From assembly GCA_011773985.1 (NCBI GenBank), contig WVWN01000008.1:1-33325 (forward strand): DNA of 33,325 bases, written 5' to 3'. The number at the start of each line of letters is the position of its first letter. The stretch's first letter is position 1. Of this stretch, positions 14,700-22,593 are shown piece by piece. The notes beneath the pieces are model-generated. The model searched no databases and had not been told where the DNA came from. It saw only the letters and a program-made list of their open reading frames with translations. The DNA is from Candidatus Zixiibacteriota bacterium (GTDB lineage: Bacteria > RBG-13-66-14 > B26-G2 > WVWN01). A program made the translations under genes and the position numbers.

Positions 14700-16664
14700 T
14701 CATTCGACGCCGTGAACGGAAGCGCCTTTTAAAACCGCTATCGATCCAGCGGGGCCGAGGCACCTTACGGCGACATGTTTATAATACGGCGGCGCCTTTA
14801 AGGGTCCCGTGCGTACGACGCCGTCCGACGTTAACCGCCTTCGCGCGACCGCCGTGCCGTCAACCTCCACGACGACCGTCGGCCTCCCGGCCAGGGGCTC
14901 GACGTTGACGGCCAGCGTGAACTCCCGGGCGGGCGCCGTGAAGTAAGCCCCGGCGCGCGACGGCGCCGTCAGTACGTATCGGCCGCCGGCCTTTGCCATC
15001 GGCTTAGCCGGGTCGGCCTCGGAACGAACCCATTTCTTCTCGAAACGAACTTTTTTCTTTGGCGGGTTATTAATTTTCAACACGTCGTCGTTAATACGGT
15101 ATATCTCGACCGCTGCGCGAGTGTCGTCGTGAGGCTTATTTAATCTAAAAACGAGTTCGGTATTTTTAATAATCGATTCGTAATTTTTACGGTTAACTTC
15201 GGCGCGGGAGGGGTCGTGCGTTAATAATTTTTCCGTATTCGCTTCCAGATCCTGCGTGATTAAGTAGGGTATCCGCGCGACAGCGTATTCGGTTACCGAA
15301 TTCGCCGCGATATACGGCCCGACCACCACCTCGTATTTATAAGGGTCGATCGGCGGCGTCTCAATTTGGCCGCCTTCGGTTTGCAGCGCCGGGTTCACTG
15401 CTTCCTTCGCGACCCGTTGCGGCCACGGGACCTCGCCTTCGAACCACGTTTTAGCCTTATCACGGGGGTCCTCGCGAACGAGCGAGGCCGCCTCGCGCCC
15501 CGTAATAATCACCGACCGGAATGTGAACCCAACCCCCAGCGCCGTCAAGAGAATCGGAAGGGTCCAGAGCGGAACCGACTTCCGTAAGCGCCGCGTCAGC
15601 GTCGCCGCGGCTAAACCGGCGAAAATGGCCCCGTACGGCAACAACGGATCTACAGCCCTGCTGGAAATCGACTTCGTAAGAAAAAGGAAGACCAAGTAAC
15701 AGGCCGGGAAAACTAAAAGGGGGATAGCGCGCCCCCGATACCGAAAAACGTATAAGACAATTCCCCCGGCCGCAAACAACAAAGGCCCCGGCGTCAAACC
15801 GTAACACCACAGAATCTTAAAGTAATCCCATAACGAAAAGGTTAACAGTTGGTTAATTTCGCCGACGACGAAATAGTGGGAAACTTCGGTGGAAACGTGA
15901 TTATAGAACTTCGAGCTCTCGAAGATAATACCGGGCGTAAGCAATAGAAAAGTTGCGGCGGCGATGGCCGCGAAGGCGAGGGGTTTAATCGGACCCTTTT
16001 CTCGAACGGCTAACACGGCGACCGCCCCCGCGACGAAAAAGGCGGCGTTGTATTTACACGCAACCGACGCGCCTGCCACTGCGGCCGCGGCTAAGAAGGT
16101 TTTCCAATCGCGGCGCTCGAAGTGAATAAACAGTAAATATACCCCCAGGAACGCGAATGTGGCCATCGGGATATCCGTCGTTAAAAAACGCGAGTCCATA
16201 GCGTGTAGGGGCGATAACGCGAGTACGGCCGCGGCGATAATACCCGCAAGGCGGTCCCGCCATACCCGGACGGCGAAATAAAACGATAGCGTCACGCCGG
16301 CCGCTCCAATAATAGCTGTTACAATCCTCGCGACCAACAGGTAGTCGCTTAATTGCATCGCCGCGGCCGGTGCCGCGCCGTTCTTCAAAATGAAAATTAA
16401 ATAGCTGAGCGGGGATAAAATTGATTGCAAATAAATATAACCCGAGGGGTAACAATATACGTGGGGCAATAGCTGCCCGTGGGCTAAAAACCGGCTAATG
16501 GGAGCCGCCAGGAAATGCTCGTCCCAGTGGTACATGTGCGGCAAGCCGAAGTCGATTCCGACCAGCTGAATCGCGAGAGCGCTTAGGAATAAACCGGCCG
16601 GTATCGCGGCGCGACGTATTACCGTTTGACCTTCCAAAGAACCGCCGTCCCTTACGAATTCCAC
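14700..16664 (-). CDS. GT39-like membrane glycosyltransferase (paralogue B)
   Basis: This 654-residue protein has the same architecture as its neighbour: VGIDFGLPHMYHWDEHF near the N-terminus, about ten transmembrane helices, then a soluble domain with TPPIDPYKYEVVVGPY, YAVARIPYLITQDLEAN and a C-terminal sandwich (VEVDGTAVARRRL). The start is uncertain. GTG 16664 gives the longest form, and an in-frame TTG giving MEGQTVIRRAAIPAG aligns better with paralogue A. The two genes share an almost identical stretch of about 80 bases encoding the first helix, while the rest has diverged. Probably a polyprenyl-phosphate-sugar-dependent transferase with unknown acceptor. It is first in a three-gene minus-strand group, though paralogue A has its own promoter. 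Confidence 0.85.
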   Translation of the reverse strand: MEFVRDGGSLEGQTVIRRAAIPAGLFLSALAIQLVGIDFGLPHMYHWDEHFLAAPISRFLAHGQLLPHVYCYPSGYIYLQSILSPLSYLIFILKNGAAPAAAMQLSDYLLVARIVTAIIGAAGVTLSFYFAVRVWRDRLAGIIAAAVLALSPLHAMDSRFLTTDIPMATFAFLGVYLLFIHFERRDWKTFLAAAAVAGASVACKYNAAFFVAGAVAVLAVREKGPIKPLAFAAIAAATFLLLTPGIIFESSKFYNHVSTEVSHYFVVGEINQLLTFSLWDYFKILWCYGLTPGPLLFAAGGIVLYVFRYRGRAIPLLVFPACYLVFLFLTKSISSRAVDPLLPYGAIFAGLAAATLTRRLRKSVPLWTLPILLTALGVGFTFRSVIITGREAASLVREDPRDKAKTWFEGEVPWPQRVAKEAVNPALQTEGGQIETPPIDPYKYEVVVGPYIAANSVTEYAVARIPYLITQDLEANTEKLLTHDPSRAEVNRKNYESIIKNTELVFRLNKPHDDTRAAVEIYRINDDVLKINNPPKKKVRFEKKWVRSEADPAKPMAKAGGRYVLTAPSRAGAYFTAPAREFTLAVNVEPLAGRPTVVVEVDGTAVARRRLTSDGVVRTGPLKAPPYYKHVAVRCLGPAGSIAVLKGASVHGVE

Positions 16665-16687
16665 ATCCGCTACGGTTGTATAAAATT

Positions 16688-16716
16688 AAAATAAGTACGT
16701 CCCCGTATAAAGTCAA
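16688..16716 (-). promoter_or_regulatory. Promoter of GT39-like paralogue B
   Basis: On the minus strand TTGACT, a 17-nt spacer and TATTTT lie about 25 nt upstream of the GTG at 16664. Confidence 0.7.
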
Positions 16717-16849
16717 CCCCAATTACGGCTCGCTGGTCGGCTCGGCGCCTTTCAAAATATTCTACGTCGTGATATATTATGTTCGTATCGTAACGTTTCG
16801 CGGTAAAGCGAGAGGCGCGCGGCCGTTCGGGCGGCGGGTCAAAAAAGTC

Positions 16850-16878
16850 TTGCCGTCGGCCGGCGATTAGGGTAATAT
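16850..16878 (+). promoter_or_regulatory. Promoter of the tRNA-Sec gene
   Basis: TTGCCG (16850-16855), a 17-nt spacer and TAATAT (16873-16878) place the start near 16885, about 20 nt before the mature tRNA. Confidence 0.7.
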
Positions 16879-16903
16879 AGCAAACGGAAATTAAACGAAC
16901 GGT

Positions 16904-17001
16904 GGGGGCGGAGCTGCTACTGGTGGGCAGGCCGGACTTCAAATCCGTGCGGCGGCATTAGCCGTGTCGTCGGTGGGTTCGATTCCCACCCGCTCCCCCC
17001 A
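16904..17001 (+). tRNA. selC: tRNA-Sec (anticodon TCA)
   Basis: The 98-nt gene folds with the 8-bp acceptor and 5-bp T stem typical of bacterial selenocysteine tRNA. GGGGGCGG (16904-16911) pairs with CCGCTCCC (16990-16997) with one G-U, and GTGGG pairs with CCCAC around the TTCGATT loop. The anticodon loop CTTCAAA (16937-16943) carries TCA, which reads UGA, and GGACTTCAAATCC matches the E. coli selC core. A long variable arm (GCGGCGGCATTAGCCGTGTC) is present and CCA is encoded. The tRNA is charged with Ser by SerRS, converted by SelA using selenophosphate from SelD, and delivered by SelB; none of those genes is in this window. It has its own promoter and a strong terminator. Confidence 0.96.
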
Positions 17002-17009
17002 AAAATTAT

Positions 17010-17034
17010 CCCCGGCCCGACGCCGGGGTTTTTT
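17010..17034 (+). terminator. Terminator of the tRNA-Sec gene
   Basis: CCCCGGC and GCCGGGG form a 7-bp stem around a 5-nt loop, followed by six T residues. It lies 9 nt after the CCA end. Confidence 0.92.
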
Positions 17035-17059
17035 AATCGTGCCGCGCAACCTAATGCCC

Positions 17060-17088
17060 TTGACCTTTGCGGCCTTATGCATTATATT
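17060..17088 (+). promoter_or_regulatory. Promoter of the mscS-flavodiiron unit
   Basis: TTGACC (17060-17065), a 17-nt spacer and TATATT (17083-17088) predict a start near 17095, about 60 nt upstream of ATG 17154. Confidence 0.75.
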
Positions 17089-17153
17089 TAGCCGCGCCGC
17101 GAGATTAATAGGACGGCCGTTTCTTTCCGCCATTATCGGTGGTGACGTATTTA

Positions 17154-18206
17154 ATGTTCGCCGAGGTCCTAGGTTATACTTTATGGGCAAACCGCGTCGC
17201 GGATTACCTGAAGGTTCTGGGCGCCGTCGTCGGCGGCGTCTTCGTTATTAGGTTGCTCAAGTTCGTCGTCGTTAGGCGCGTCGCGGCGTGGGCCAAGAGG
17301 ACCGACGTGCCCATAGACGACGTCTTCGTGAGGAATATATCGAATCCACTTCTTCCATTGCTCTACTTGGCGGCCGTCTATTTCGCGCTCGGGTGTTTGA
17401 CTATTCCTCCCGATGCCCGTCGCGTAATCGACGTCGCCGCGAAAATCATATTGGTTTTCTTGGGCGTACGCTTCGTCATCGCGGTAATAATAAACACTAT
17501 CAAGTATTATTGGTTGACCAAAGAGGCGGACGAGGCGAGGGAACGGACCGTACGGGCGCTTATGCCCCTAATCAAGATCGCCGTTTGGATTGTGGGTGTC
17601 ATTTTCCTCCTCGACAACCTGGGTTTCAAGGTGACGACTGTCGTCGCCGGGCTGGGGATAGGCGGCGTCGCGGTCGCGCTGGCCGGCCAGGCCATATTGA
17701 AGGACCTCTTCAGTTATTTCGCGATATTGTTCGACCGGCCCTTCGGGGTTGGCGATTTTATTGCCGTCGGCGAGCAAATGGGGACGGTGGAACATATCGG
17801 CGTCAAGACGACGAGGTTGCGGAGCCTGAGCGGCGAGGAGTTGGTTTTCTCCAACGCGGACCTCACCGACTCGCGCGTCCAGAACTACAAGCGGATGGAC
17901 CGTCGGCGCGTCGCGTTCCATATCGGCGTGACGTACGAGACGCCGGCCGAGAAGCTGAGAGAAATACCGGCCATCGTAGAGAAGGTAGTCGAAGCCGTCG
18001 ACGACGCGGACTTCGACCGGGCCCACTTTTACTCCTTCGGCGACTTCAATTTGATTTTTGAAGTAGTTTATTACGTACAAGGGTCCAATTATAAGAAATA
18101 TATGGACATTCAAGAGGAGATAAACGTCGGAATTTACGAACAATTTGCCCAAAGGGAAATAGATTTCGCGTATCCGACGCAAACGATATACCTACCTCGG
18201 CCTTGA
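17154..18206 (+). CDS. MscS-family mechanosensitive channel
   Basis: The 350-residue protein has four predicted transmembrane helices. The pore helix region has VTTVVAGLGIGGVAVALAGQ, the Gly/Ala-rich TM3 signature of MscS, followed by the beta domain (DRPFGVGDFIAV, GTVEHIGVKTTRLRSLSGEELVFSNADL) and a C-terminal alpha/beta domain. MscS channels open on membrane tension and release solutes during osmotic downshock. I prefer ATG 17154, because GGTGGTGA sits at a suitable distance upstream; GTG 17139 or 17142 would add four or five residues. The stop is TGA, good evidence that UGA is a normal stop here. The flavodiiron gene begins 16 nt later, so the two are probably one transcript. Confidence 0.92.
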   Translation: MFAEVLGYTLWANRVADYLKVLGAVVGGVFVIRLLKFVVVRRVAAWAKRTDVPIDDVFVRNISNPLLPLLYLAAVYFALGCLTIPPDARRVIDVAAKIILVFLGVRFVIAVIINTIKYYWLTKEADEARERTVRALMPLIKIAVWIVGVIFLLDNLGFKVTTVVAGLGIGGVAVALAGQAILKDLFSYFAILFDRPFGVGDFIAVGEQMGTVEHIGVKTTRLRSLSGEELVFSNADLTDSRVQNYKRMDRRRVAFHIGVTYETPAEKLREIPAIVEKVVEAVDDADFDRAHFYSFGDFNLIFEVVYYVQGSNYKKYMDIQEEINVGIYEQFAQREIDFAYPTQTIYLPRP

Positions 18207-18222
18207 AAAGTTAGGGGGAACG

Positions 18223-19416
18223 ATGAAGCCTTTTTTGGTTAAAGAAGATGTCTACTGGCTCGGCGTCCACGACCCGAAGCTCGGCGCGTTCGAGGTCGTC
18301 CTCCCGACGCCGTGGGGGACGACGTACAATTCCTATTTGATAATGGCCTCGAAGCCGACGCTCGTGGAAACCGTGAGCGCCAAATTCCGCGACGAATACC
18401 TCGAGAAGTTGCGCTCGCTGGTCGACCCGCTCGAGATAAAGTACGTCGTGTTGAACCATACCGAGGCCGACCACTCGGGCGCGGTGCCTTGGGTCGTGGA
18501 CGTCGCCCCCAACGCCGAGGTCGTTACTTCCCGCGCCGCGGGGCGCCACGTGCACCAGCTCTTTCACCTCGAGCGAGAGGTGCTCGCCGTAGGCGACGGC
18601 GACGCTCTCGACCTCGGCGACCGCGAGCTCTCGTTCATAGCCGCGCCCTTCCTCCACTGGCCCGACACGATGTTCACCTACTCGCCGCGCGACCGGGTCT
18701 TATTTACCTGCGACGCTTTCGGCGTCCACTACTGCGACGAGAACGCGGCCTTCGACGACGAGGCGGGCGACTTCGCCAAGCCGTACCGTTACTATTTCGA
18801 TAACCTTGTGCGGCCCTTCAAGGAGAAAGCGCGCGCCGCGCTAGGGAAGCTCGAGGGGCTGGCGGTCGACGTGATTTGTACCGGCCACGGCCCGGTCTTG
18901 CGGTCCGACCCGGGGAAATATATCGACCTTTATCGGAAGTGGAGCGGCGAGCCGGACCAGCGCGGAGAGAAGCCGTTGGCCGCGGCCTTCTACGTCGGCG
19001 AGTACGGGAACCTGGCGCAGATGGCGGACCAGATCGCCCGCGGCTTGACCGCGAGCGCCGTCGAGCCGGTCGTACGCGACGTGACGGGGGCGAGCGCCGC
19101 GGAGATAGGGGAGCTGCTCGCGGCCGCGGACGGCATCCTCGTGGGTTTACCGGCGGTGGCGGGCGAGGCCCTAAGGCCCGTGGAGGCCGTACTGGCCGCG
19201 GCGACGGCGGCCAACGTGCGCGGGAAGGCGGCCGCGGCCTTCGGCCCTTTCGGCACGAGGGGCGAGGCCGTGCAAAAGGTGGAAGGCCGCCTTAAGGAGT
19301 TGGGCGCGAACCTGGTAAGGCCTACGTTGACGGTGGACTTCGCGCCGGACGAAGAGGTCTTCCAGCGGTGCCGCGAGTTCGGCGTCGAGTTCGCCGCGGC
19401 GGTTAAGGGGACTTAG
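18223..19416 (+). CDS. Flavodiiron protein (FprA-like A-type flavoprotein)
   Basis: The 397-residue protein has the two FDP domains. A metallo-beta-lactamase-like diiron domain (1-250) carries ligands in HTEADH (H79, E81, D83, H84), FLHWPDTM, TCDAFGVHYCDE and CTGHGPVL. A flavodoxin-like domain (about 255-395) has FYVGEYGNLAQMADQIARG, GILVGLP and AAAFGPFGTRGEAV, though the phosphate-loop region is less typical (YVGEYGN in place of SMYGNT). These enzymes reduce O2 to water or NO to N2O in anaerobes, using electrons from rubredoxin or similar. I cannot say which from the sequence. No rubredoxin gene is nearby. Suggests an anaerobic or microaerobic lifestyle with oxidative or nitrosative defence. 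Confidence 0.93.
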   Translation: MKPFLVKEDVYWLGVHDPKLGAFEVVLPTPWGTTYNSYLIMASKPTLVETVSAKFRDEYLEKLRSLVDPLEIKYVVLNHTEADHSGAVPWVVDVAPNAEVVTSRAAGRHVHQLFHLEREVLAVGDGDALDLGDRELSFIAAPFLHWPDTMFTYSPRDRVLFTCDAFGVHYCDENAAFDDEAGDFAKPYRYYFDNLVRPFKEKARAALGKLEGLAVDVICTGHGPVLRSDPGKYIDLYRKWSGEPDQRGEKPLAAAFYVGEYGNLAQMADQIARGLTASAVEPVVRDVTGASAAEIGELLAAADGILVGLPAVAGEALRPVEAVLAAATAANVRGKAAAAFGPFGTRGEAVQKVEGRLKELGANLVRPTLTVDFAPDEEVFQRCREFGVEFAAAVKGT

Positions 19417-19441
19417 CGCGTCTCACGTAACGAAGGTAGTC

Positions 19442-19465
19442 CGGCCAAAGGCCGCGTTTTATTTT
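19442..19465 (+). terminator. Probable terminator after the flavodiiron gene
   Basis: CGGCC-AAA-GGCCG forms a tight stem, then CGTTTTATTTT. It also lies shortly past the end of the convergent DUF5683-like gene. Confidence 0.6.
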
Positions 19466-19501
19466 GCGCGTTGCGATAGGGTGTGCGGTAGGGGTTTCGT
19501 T

Positions 19502-20125
19502 TTAAAGCAGGCCGATGGTTACGGCTAAGCCGCGAGCTGTCGGCTCGAGTTTGACGCGCGACGTCGTCTCTTTGTCCGCGGGCAGGTCCGAGACGTCCCA
19601 GTCGGCGAGGTGGGCGTCGACGTACGCGTCCATCATCGAGAACGCCAGCGCGCCCACGAAGAGCCACGCCCAGAACTCGGTCTCGACTATGTAGTCGTCG
19701 TGCCGGGCGAGTTTTTCCCTTTTAACTTTCGGGTCCGTCGCTTCGCGCGCCTCGCGCGAGTATCTCCGGGCGGTGAGGTATTTGTCCACGGCCATGAAGA
19801 GCGTGGCACTCTCGGCGGCCATCATCGCCCCCGCCTTCACATATTGGCGGTTGTATATCTGCCCCCACCCGGGGACCGCGAACGAGCGCCACAGCGCCCC
19901 CGTCGGCGAACGGCGCAAGCGCGCCAGCGCGAGCTCGGCCAAGGCGGCGGAATCGTAATACCCTTCGCCCGGGAGCGGCTCCAATACCGCCGCCTCGGCC
20001 TTTTTCGCCTCGTCCTCGACGACGTTGATGTCCACCGCGCTCGCGCCGGCCGCGGCGATAGCGAGTACAATTATGGCGCGTATTACCACCGCGGCGATGA
20101 TACCCCAACGTCGCGGTGAGGTCAA
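19502..20125 (-). CDS. DUF5683-like membrane protein
   Basis: The protein (up to 207 residues) has an N-terminal hydrophobic signal (VVIRAIIVLAIAAAGASA) and the core motif FAVPGWGQIYNRQYVKAGAMM, which is typical of DUF5683 proteins in Bacteroidota-like bacteria. A further membrane segment is WAWLFVGALAFSMMDAYVDAHL. The C-terminus is a predicted beta strand, GLAVTIGLL. Function is unknown; such proteins often sit near cell-envelope genes. The start is uncertain: TTG 20125 gives the full length, but a -10-like TATAAC lies too close to it, and GTG 20089 (MVIRAIIVL) is a reasonable alternative. It is divergent from the PBP1A gene, with about 45 bases between the longest form and the PBP promoter. 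Confidence 0.75.
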   Translation of the reverse strand: MTSPRRWGIIAAVVIRAIIVLAIAAAGASAVDINVVEDEAKKAEAAVLEPLPGEGYYDSAALAELALARLRRSPTGALWRSFAVPGWGQIYNRQYVKAGAMMAAESATLFMAVDKYLTARRYSREAREATDPKVKREKLARHDDYIVETEFWAWLFVGALAFSMMDAYVDAHLADWDVSDLPADKETTSRVKLEPTARGLAVTIGLL

Positions 20126-20168
20126 GACGTTATATTCGGCGCGAGGGTTATGGTACGCGTCCCTAAAG

Positions 20169-20197
20169 TTGATAACTATTCATATTTATGGTAAAAT
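20169..20197 (+). promoter_or_regulatory. Promoter of the PBP1A gene and following run
   Basis: TTGATA (20169-20174), a 17-nt spacer and TAAAAT (20192-20197) place the start near 20204, about 16 nt before the ATG. Confidence 0.8.
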
Positions 20198-20219
20198 CCC
20201 AACCGGCTTAGGAGTTTTT

Positions 20220-22577
20220 ATGAGCAGAGAGTATTTCCCGGAATTAAACCGGCGGCGCGCCAAAAAGAGAGCCTCCTTCTCCCGCGTGGCGCGCACGTCG
20301 TTCTGGGTGATTTACTGGGGAGGCCTCGTCGCAGTGGGCGTGGCCTTCGGCCTCGTGACCGTGCTCTCCCGGGGGTTACCGCCCGTGGCCAGCCTGGAGA
20401 CGTACGAGCCCGCGCTCCCGACCAAGATATACGACCGCCACGGCGCGCTGATCACGTCCTTTCAGGTCGAGCGGCGCTATCTCAGGCCCTTTTCGGCTTT
20501 CCCGCAAGACCTGGTCAACGCCACCGTCGCCATTGAGGACGAGCGGTTCTACAAGCACCGCGGCATCGATCACAGGGGGATAATGAGGGCCGCGTTGGCC
20601 AACGTAAAAGCCCGGCGCGTGGTTCAGGGCGGTTCGACGATAACGCAACAGCTCGCGCGCGACCTCTTCCTGACGCGGGAACGTACCCTTGCGCGAAAAC
20701 TCCGTGAGGCGATCTTGGCCGGCAAAATAGAAGAGGCCTATACGAAACAAGAGATCTTATATTTCTATCTGAGCCAAACGTATTACGGCCATAATGCCTA
20801 CGGCGCCGAGGCCGCGGCGCGCGTATATTTCAATAAGCACGTCGAAGATTTGACGCTCGTCGAATGCGCGGTGCTCGCGGGGGTACCGCGTTCGCCGGCG
20901 AGGTTCTCGCCGTATATCGATCCTGACGAAGCGCTCGAGCGCCGCAATATGGTGCTCGCGAAGATGTACGAGCTCGGTTATATCGAGCGAGAGCGTTACG
21001 AAAAGGCTAAGTCGACGCCGACGCAGGTCGCGCCCGTGAGGCGCGACCCGGACCGCGCGCCTTACTTTACGGAATACGTTCGCCGTTTGTTAATAAGGCG
21101 GTACGGTTCCGAGCGCGTGTTCCGCGCCGGCCTGCGGGTCTATACGACGCTGGACCTGCGCCGTCAGGGGATCGCGGACAAGGCCGCGGCGTGGGGCCTG
21201 GACCGGCTCGAGAAAAGGCACGGAAAGAAGATAGCTCGCTACGACGCCGAGCTGAAATTTTCGAAGCTCGAGACCGGCCAGGTTCGTTACGTCCGCGTGA
21301 CGGATATGACGAAGGCGGTCGCGATATGCGACCTCGGCGGCGGCATAACCGGCACGATGGATATCTCGCCCGCGGAGTGGTCCTTCCCCTTTAAACCTGA
21401 TAAGGTTATAAAAGTGGGCGGGGAGATACCGGCGAAGGTCGTCGGCATTTACGCGAAGAAGAAGAAAGTGCTTCTCGCGTTCGAGCAGGAGCCTTTTCTG
21501 CAGTGTTCGATATTGGCTATGGAGGGCGCAACGGGCGACATCCTCGCGATGGTCGGCGGGGCCGACTTCAACGAGTCGAAGTTCAACCGCGCGGTCCAGG
21601 CGAAACGGCAGCCGGGTTCGTCTTTCAAGCCGTTTTTGTATACCGCAGCCATAGACAACGGCTTCACGCCCGCCGACGTCATAATGGACTCGCCGTTCCG
21701 CGTCGAGGCCGACGGCGTGGTTTGGCAACCTCGAAACTACAGCGGGGCGGCTTCCGGGCCTATGACCATCCGGCGCGCCATCGAGCTGTCCATAAACCTC
21801 GTCGCCGCGCGCCTTATAGATGAAGTGGGCGTGGAGACCGTGGCCGATTACGCTCATAGGATGGGCGTAAAGAGCGAGTTGGTTCCGGTGTACTCGCTCG
21901 CCCTCGGCTCGAGCGACGTTACGCTTTTGGATATGGTGGACGGCTTCGCGACGTTGGCCAATATGGGCGTCCACGTCGAGCCGCGTGCAATTATGCGCGT
22001 CGAGGACCGCTACGGTAACGTGCTGGAGGAATTCCCGGTTAAGCGCGAGGTGGTGCTGGGCGAAGATACGTGCGCCGTTATGGTGAATATGATGGAGGGG
22101 GTTATTACGCGCGGTACCGGGACGTTGGCGCCGCGATTTGGTTTCAAAGGCCGCGGCGCGGGCAAGACCGGGACGACCGACGCCACCGCGGACACCTGGA
22201 TGGTCGGCTTCGTACCCGAGGGCATGGTCGCGGGCGTCTGGGTGGGGCGCGACGACCACGGCCCGCTGGGTTACAGGGCGACCGGCGCGTCCTACGCCGT
22301 ACCCATTTGGGCCAAATTTATGAGTGAGGCGCTGGGCGAGCGCGGCGGCGTGGCGTTCCCAAATCCTCCCGGCATCGTGAACGGGCGCATATGCGAGGAG
22401 TCAGGCCTATTGGCGACCGGCAAGTGCACTCGCGTTATCTCGGAATCATTTTTACAAGGCACCGTTCCCACGAAGTTCTGCGACATGCACGGGCCCCCCG
22501 ACTTCGCGCTTAAAGACGTTGGGGCTTCTTCCAACTACGAATCGCCCGGCGAGTCACAACCGCCGCCCGACCTTTAG
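20220..22577 (+). CDS. Class A penicillin-binding protein (PBP1A)
   Basis: I start the protein (785 residues) at ATG 20220, preceded by AGGAG; a longer frame upstream would begin before the promoter. A cytoplasmic basic segment and one transmembrane helix (about 28-50) are followed by the GT51 glycosyltransferase domain. This has IEDERFYKHRGID near 105, GGSTITQQLARDLFLTRERTLARKL and KQEILYFYLSQTYYGHNAYGAEAAA. An OB-like insert follows, then the transpeptidase domain with S467-S-F-K470, S524-I-N526 and K649-T-G651. The enzyme polymerises and crosslinks peptidoglycan on the outer face of the inner membrane. The C-terminus has cysteines (ICEESGLLATGKC, FCDMHG) typical of PBP1A tails. It is a complete gene. 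Confidence 0.96.
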   Translation: MSREYFPELNRRRAKKRASFSRVARTSFWVIYWGGLVAVGVAFGLVTVLSRGLPPVASLETYEPALPTKIYDRHGALITSFQVERRYLRPFSAFPQDLVNATVAIEDERFYKHRGIDHRGIMRAALANVKARRVVQGGSTITQQLARDLFLTRERTLARKLREAILAGKIEEAYTKQEILYFYLSQTYYGHNAYGAEAAARVYFNKHVEDLTLVECAVLAGVPRSPARFSPYIDPDEALERRNMVLAKMYELGYIERERYEKAKSTPTQVAPVRRDPDRAPYFTEYVRRLLIRRYGSERVFRAGLRVYTTLDLRRQGIADKAAAWGLDRLEKRHGKKIARYDAELKFSKLETGQVRYVRVTDMTKAVAICDLGGGITGTMDISPAEWSFPFKPDKVIKVGGEIPAKVVGIYAKKKKVLLAFEQEPFLQCSILAMEGATGDILAMVGGADFNESKFNRAVQAKRQPGSSFKPFLYTAAIDNGFTPADVIMDSPFRVEADGVVWQPRNYSGAASGPMTIRRAIELSINLVAARLIDEVGVETVADYAHRMGVKSELVPVYSLALGSSDVTLLDMVDGFATLANMGVHVEPRAIMRVEDRYGNVLEEFPVKREVVLGEDTCAVMVNMMEGVITRGTGTLAPRFGFKGRGAGKTGTTDATADTWMVGFVPEGMVAGVWVGRDDHGPLGYRATGASYAVPIWAKFMSEALGERGGVAFPNPPGIVNGRICEESGLLATGKCTRVISESFLQGTVPTKFCDMHGPPDFALKDVGASSNYESPGESQPPPDL

Positions 22578-22593
22578 CGGCTCCGTCACGTAA

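Noticed and set aside
21090-22259. 389-codon open frame on the minus strand
   Set aside because: It lies opposite the catalytic region of PBP1A and has no recognisable domain; a GC-rich shadow frame.
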